From Candidatus Nanopelagicaceae bacterium (lineage in GTDB: Bacteria > Actinomycetota > Actinomycetes > Nanopelagicales > Nanopelagicaceae): a DNA stretch of 8,911 nucleotides. The notes beneath the pieces were generated by a model. The model saw only the letters and a program-made list of their open reading frames with translations. It was not told the origin of the DNA and did not search any database. This document shows, piece by piece, positions 6,246 to 8,911 of this stretch. The stretch lies in the NCBI GenBank assembly GCA_947490625.1, contig CANLHC010000025.1:1-8911 (forward strand). The letters run 5' to 3'. A program made the position numbers and the translations under genes. The number at the start of each line of letters is the position of its first letter. Within the stretch, counting starts at the first letter, position 1.

Positions 6246-6797
6246 TTAGTCGGTGAGGCTCTCCAGAATCTCATCGAGTCCATCAAGATCAGGCAGGTGC
6301 GGAGCCAAGGGCGAGAGATCATCAAGGGATTTAAGGCCCAAGCGCTCCAGGAAATAGCTGGTCGTCTTGTACAAGATCGCCCCAGTCTCATTTTCAACGC
6401 CGTACTCCTCCACTAGGCCGCGATTGACCAGGGTCTTCATTACGGCCTCAACATTGACGCCCCGGATGGCAGAGACTCGGGCTCTGGATACAGGTTGGCG
6501 GTAAGCGATGACGGCCAAAGTCTCCAAAGCTGCCTGGGTGAGGCGATTCTGCTGGCCATCGAGGACAAATTTTTCAACAGCTGGAGAGCAATCAGGGTGG
6601 CTGTAGAAGCGCCATCCCCCGTTGATCGCTTTGAGGGTAAAGCCTCGATCCTCGTACGAATGGGTGAGGCGGTTGAGAGCCTCGACGACGATATCGACTG
6701 GGACCTCCAAAACAGTGGCCAAGGTGAGCTCACTGACTGGCTCATCAACGACCATGAGGATCGCCTCGATTGATCTATCAACTTCTACATTAGACAT
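6246..6797 (-). CDS. scpB: Segregation and condensation protein B
   Basis: ScpB binds the kleisin ScpA and, with SMC, forms the condensin that compacts and separates bacterial chromosomes. The 183-residue product has two winged-helix domains: about 5-80 (DRSIEAILMVVDEPVSE...GWRFYSHPDC) and about 85-157, with the family signature LTQAALETLAVIAYRQPVSR (86-105) followed by VSAIRGVNVEAVMKTLVNRGLVEE. The short acidic tail (LPDLDGLDEILESLTD) is unstructured-looking. The frame is open to an ATG at 6818, but the ATG at 6797 is preferred: it has GAGG six bases upstream and overlaps the scpA stop by eight bases, a usual coupling arrangement that keeps the two partners in balance. Confidence 0.95.
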   Translation of the reverse strand: MSNVEVDRSIEAILMVVDEPVSELTLATVLEVPVDIVVEALNRLTHSYEDRGFTLKAINGGWRFYSHPDCSPAVEKFVLDGQQNRLTQAALETLAVIAYRQPVSRARVSAIRGVNVEAVMKTLVNRGLVEEYGVENETGAILYKTTSYFLERLGLKSLDDLSPLAPHLPDLDGLDEILESLTD

Positions 6798-7653
6798 TTT
6801 TATCCTCATCTGTCTCATCTACCAGCACGACCGGGATATCAAACTCGTCGGTGATCTCAATATCGCCGGATTCGGCCCCAGTCCAGCTGATTTGTAGCTC
6901 GCCCAGGGCGATCACTTGGTTGAATCTGAGGTTTCCCTGGCGGTAGAGATCCAGGAGGGCGAGGAAGCGAGCCACCACGACCAGGGTCGATTCAGCTCCC
7001 ACGCAGAGGCTTCGAAAGCTCATGCTCTTGGCCTGGCGTAAGGCCTCGACCACGAGGCGAGATTGCTCGGTCACGCTCACCAATGGGTTGTGCAGGTGCT
7101 CGATCGCTACGATCGGAGGAGTTTTAGGCGTCAAGACGCGCTCAGCTATCGCTGCAAAGCGCTCAGCCCCTACGCCGATCAACACTTCAGGCAAAAGGGC
7201 GGCTAGGGCCGGATCAAGGGCTACAACTCGTGGGAAGGACTTGTCGGCGAAGTCGATCATCTCCTGGAAGGAGGCGGCGATCTCCTTAAATGCTCGATAT
7301 TGGAGCAATCGGGCGAAGAGAATATCGCGCGCTTCAAGCAGGGCAAGGTCCTCTTCATCGTCTATCTCACCGCTAGGCAACAAACGCGCCGCCTTGAGAT
7401 CCAGCAGAGTGGCAGCGACTACGAGGAACTCGGTCGCCTGATCCAGCCGCCAGCCCTCACCCGAGAGCTCAAGTGAGCGTATATAGGAGATAAATTCATC
7501 GGTGACCAGGCTCAGCGAAACCTCTGTGATATCGAGCTTATGTCGAGAAATCAGCTGAAGGAGCAGGTCAAAGGGTCCATCAAAGTTTGAGAGGTGGACG
7601 TTGAAGCCACTTTCAGGGGCAACCTGTTCAGCAGTTTCTAAAGAGATATCCAC
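6790..7653 (-). CDS. scpA: Segregation and condensation protein A (kleisin)
   Basis: ScpA bridges the SMC heads and carries ScpB. The 287-residue product has the N-terminal kleisin signature LSNFDGPFDLLLQLISRHKLDI (21-42), ATEFLVVAATLLDLKAARLLP (73-93) that packs on SMC, and a C-terminal winged helix near VARFLALLDLYRQGNLRFNQ (227-246). The length is near the family norm of about 240-290. The start is GTG at 7653, which has no Shine-Dalgarno; a TATCGT box lies six bases upstream, suggesting a leaderless mRNA. The gene is transcribed away from parA across a 91-base divergent region and its stop overlaps scpB. Confidence 0.95.
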   Translation of the reverse strand: MDISLETAEQVAPESGFNVHLSNFDGPFDLLLQLISRHKLDITEVSLSLVTDEFISYIRSLELSGEGWRLDQATEFLVVAATLLDLKAARLLPSGEIDDEEDLALLEARDILFARLLQYRAFKEIAASFQEMIDFADKSFPRVVALDPALAALLPEVLIGVGAERFAAIAERVLTPKTPPIVAIEHLHNPLVSVTEQSRLVVEALRQAKSMSFRSLCVGAESTLVVVARFLALLDLYRQGNLRFNQVIALGELQISWTGAESGDIEITDEFDIPVVLVDETDEDKNV

Positions 7654-7659
7654 GGGTGC

Positions 7660-7665
7660 ACGATA
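7660..7665 (-). promoter_or_regulatory. Possible -10 box for a leaderless scpAB transcript
   Basis: The minus strand reads TATCGT, then GCACCC, then the scpA GTG. Spacing to the start codon is six bases, the same as at aroH, and no ribosome-binding site is present between them. No convincing -35 is seen at 17 or 18 bases. Confidence 0.4.
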
Positions 7666-7686
7666 CTTGTTTTTATCAGGCCTTAC

Positions 7687-7716
7687 TTGCCGTCACACGC
7701 ACTCCACGCGTAGAGT
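7687..7716 (+). promoter_or_regulatory. Possible sigma70-type promoter for parA
   Basis: TTGCCG (-35, 4 of 6), 18 bases, TAGAGT (-10, 4 of 6), in the divergent gap between scpA and parA. Transcription would start near 7723, giving a leader of about 22 bases that includes the AAGAGG ribosome-binding site at 7731-7736. Found by eye. Confidence 0.4.
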
Positions 7717-7744
7717 CTGCCTCAGGAAGAAAGAGGTTTCTCGA

Positions 7745-8629
7745 TTGAGCGCTATATCGACAAAAGATGATGATGTGGTCACCACCGCCAGCCTCACCGG
7801 CGCTAAGGTCGCACACTTTCCAGTGCCTGCACCCATCTCTGAGCACGGCGACGCACGAGTAATCTCGATCTTCAACCAAAAAGGTGGCGTCGGAAAGACG
7901 ACAACCACAATCAACCTTGGTGCTGCCTTGGCAGAACTTGGCCGTCGTGTACTTCTCGTTGATTTCGATCCGCAAGGCGGACTATCTCTCGGACTTGGCG
8001 TGAATGCACATGCACTTCCACTAGAAAATACTGTCTATCACGCACTCATGGATCCAGCTGCAGATATTCAACAGATCGTTCTTAAATCATCTGTCGCTGG
8101 CCTTGATTTTCTCCCGGCCAGCCGCGACCTTGGTGCTGCCGAATCTAAACTTCCATCAGAGATTGGTGGACAACAATTTCTGAAGCGTGCTCTAGCAACT
8201 CTCAAGGATGAATATGACGTCATCCTCATCGATTGCCAGCCAACCATGGGTCAGCTCACCGTCAACGCACTCGTGGCATCACACGAAGTGATTGTTCCAT
8301 TGCAGTGTGAATACTTTGCTCTTCATGGTTTCATTGAATTGAGCGGCAACATTGAAAAGGTCAAAAACTTTCTTAATCCTGAACTCAGATTAATTGGAAT
8401 CCTTGCGACAATGTACGATCGCAAGACTCTCCATAACCGTGAGGTTCTGAGCGCTATTCTCGAAAAGTATCCCAATGATGTCTTTGACACCATCATTGCA
8501 AAGACTATTCGTTTCTCTGAAACCACTGTGGTCGGAGAACCAATCACAAGTTATGCATCATCTTCAGGCGGCGCAGCGTCATATCGACGCCTTGCCCGTG
8601 AATTAATTGCACGAGGAGGAGCACGATGA
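7745..8629 (+). CDS. parA: ParA-family chromosome partitioning ATPase
   Basis: ParA ATPases bind DNA when dimerised by ATP and move or position cargo such as chromosome regions. The 294-residue product has a variable N-terminal tail (1-36) and then the deviant Walker A KGGVGKTT (46-53, with signature Lys46 and Lys51), Walker A' LVDFDPQGG (71-79) and Walker B VILIDCQPTMGQLTVNAL (159-176). PLQCEYFALHG (185-195) is typical of the actinobacterial ParA encoded beside scpAB. The start is TTG at 7745: it has AAGAGG eight bases upstream, whereas the ATG at 7601 lies inside the divergent scpA gene and would add 48 unlikely residues. It ends in an ATGA overlap with the next gene. It is probably distinct from the main oriC-linked ParA that works with ParB, but this cannot be decided here. 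Confidence 0.93.
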   Translation: MSAISTKDDDVVTTASLTGAKVAHFPVPAPISEHGDARVISIFNQKGGVGKTTTTINLGAALAELGRRVLLVDFDPQGGLSLGLGVNAHALPLENTVYHALMDPAADIQQIVLKSSVAGLDFLPASRDLGAAESKLPSEIGGQQFLKRALATLKDEYDVILIDCQPTMGQLTVNALVASHEVIVPLQCEYFALHGFIELSGNIEKVKNFLNPELRLIGILATMYDRKTLHNREVLSAILEKYPNDVFDTIIAKTIRFSETTVVGEPITSYASSSGGAASYRRLARELIARGGAR

Positions 8630-8911
8630 CCCGCAGAGCCAGTTTGCCCGGAGCAGATGAGCTTTTTAAACAAAATAGCCCCGCACTCAGCGCAGTACGC
8701 GAAGTTCCAGTAGAACCAACACCTGCTGTTGCTACTCCTTCTGCGACACCTAAGGCGAAGAAGGGTGTGCGATCAATCCCTCGTCGCCGCGTTGTTAGCG
8801 TTGATAAATCTCCTTCAGGACGTGAACGTCATGATGAAAAGATAACCGTTTATCTTTCACCAGATGAGCTCTTCGATTTAGATCAGGCACGTCTTTCACT
8901 CAGAGGAGATC
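8626..8911 (+). CDS. Small basic ribbon-helix-helix-like protein, probable ParA partner (cut by window edge)
   Basis: The first 95 codons are in the window. The ATG overlaps the parA stop by four bases and has a perfect AGGAGG at 8614-8619. The protein begins MTRRASLPGADELFKQNSPA, continues with a Pro/Ala/Thr-rich low-complexity stretch (about 25-42) and a basic segment (KAKKGVRSIPRRR, about 43-55). It then reaches RERHDEKITVYLSPDELFDL followed by DQARLSLRGD. The beta-strand-plus-helix pattern of KITVYLSPDELFDLDQARL is what ribbon-helix-helix DNA-binding proteins show, and similar proteins follow this ParA in other actinobacteria. RHH proteins act as centromere-binding partners of ParA in several plasmids, so a partner role is a reasonable inference. 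The DNA-binding domain is incomplete here and no function has been established from the sequence. Confidence 0.75.
   Translation, partial: MTRRASLPGADELFKQNSPALSAVREVPVEPTPAVATPSATPKAKKGVRSIPRRRVVSVDKSPSGRERHDEKITVYLSPDELFDLDQARLSLRGD

Noticed and set aside
7022..7441. 139-codon plus-strand frame opposite scpA
   Set aside because: Its Arg/Ser/Ala-rich composition is what the complement of the scpA frame gives; no family resemblance or start signal.
7601..7744. Longer N-terminus for ParA from the ATG at 7601
   Set aside because: It would overlap the divergent scpA start, the 48 added residues are Cys/Arg-rich and unlike ParA, and the TTG at 7745 has a well-placed AAGAGG.
7752..7765. A fifth ATCGACAAA element at the start of parA
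   Set aside because: The nine bases match element 4, but they are coding, lack the palindromes and the CCGG end, and ATCGA-type matches occur elsewhere in coding sequence (for example near 3509), so chance is likely.

Overview
The window looks like a piece of an actinobacterial (Actinomycetota) chromosome. It carries a ParA / ScpA / ScpB / pseudouridine synthase / Cmk / Der block and a PgsA-like / GcvH / GarA / FtsR block. In Mycobacterium tuberculosis, from memory, the same genes lie in two separate places (around Rv1708-Rv1713 and Rv1822-Rv1828). Here they form one nearly continuous run. By eye the base composition is close to 50% G+C, the gaps are short, and Cmk and Der are one fused protein. 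That combination fits a small-genome, moderate-GC actinobacterium such as the freshwater Nanopelagicales group, but the lineage is an inference from gene order and not proven.

Layout: nearly everything from 1 to 7653 is on the minus strand and is read right to left: scpA, scpB, a RsuA/RluB-type pseudouridine synthase, a 279-base AT-rich gap, aroH-type chorismate mutase, tyrA prephenate dehydrogenase, the cmk-der fusion, a CDP-alcohol phosphatidyltransferase, gcvH, garA and the first 29 codons of ftsR, cut by the left edge. A 91-base divergent region (7654-7744) separates scpA from the two plus-strand genes, a ParA-type ATPase and a small basic ribbon-helix-helix-like protein cut by the right edge. 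No tRNA, rRNA, CRISPR array, insertion sequence or prophage gene was seen.

Functionally the right side is a chromosome-organisation module (ParA and its DNA-binding-like partner, with the SMC kleisin complex ScpAB). The middle supplies rRNA modification and ribosome assembly (pseudouridine synthase, Der), the tyrosine branch from chorismate (AroH, TyrA) and pyrimidine nucleotide supply (Cmk). The left side combines membrane phospholipid synthesis, the glycine cleavage carrier GcvH, the FHA metabolic switch GarA/OdhI and the cell-division regulator FtsR. Several genes overlap or nearly touch (scpA/scpB, aroH/tyrA, der/pgsA, garA/ftsR, parA/RHH), which suggests translational coupling.

Most genes are ordinary conserved core genes. 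The least explained part is the AT-rich gap before aroH (5137-5415). It holds four ATCGAyAAA elements, three of them with perfect TATCGATA palindromes, and the last two are extended near-repeats ending in differently spelled CCGG palindromes. The ParA plus RHH pair next to scpAB is the other place where undescribed biology is plausible.
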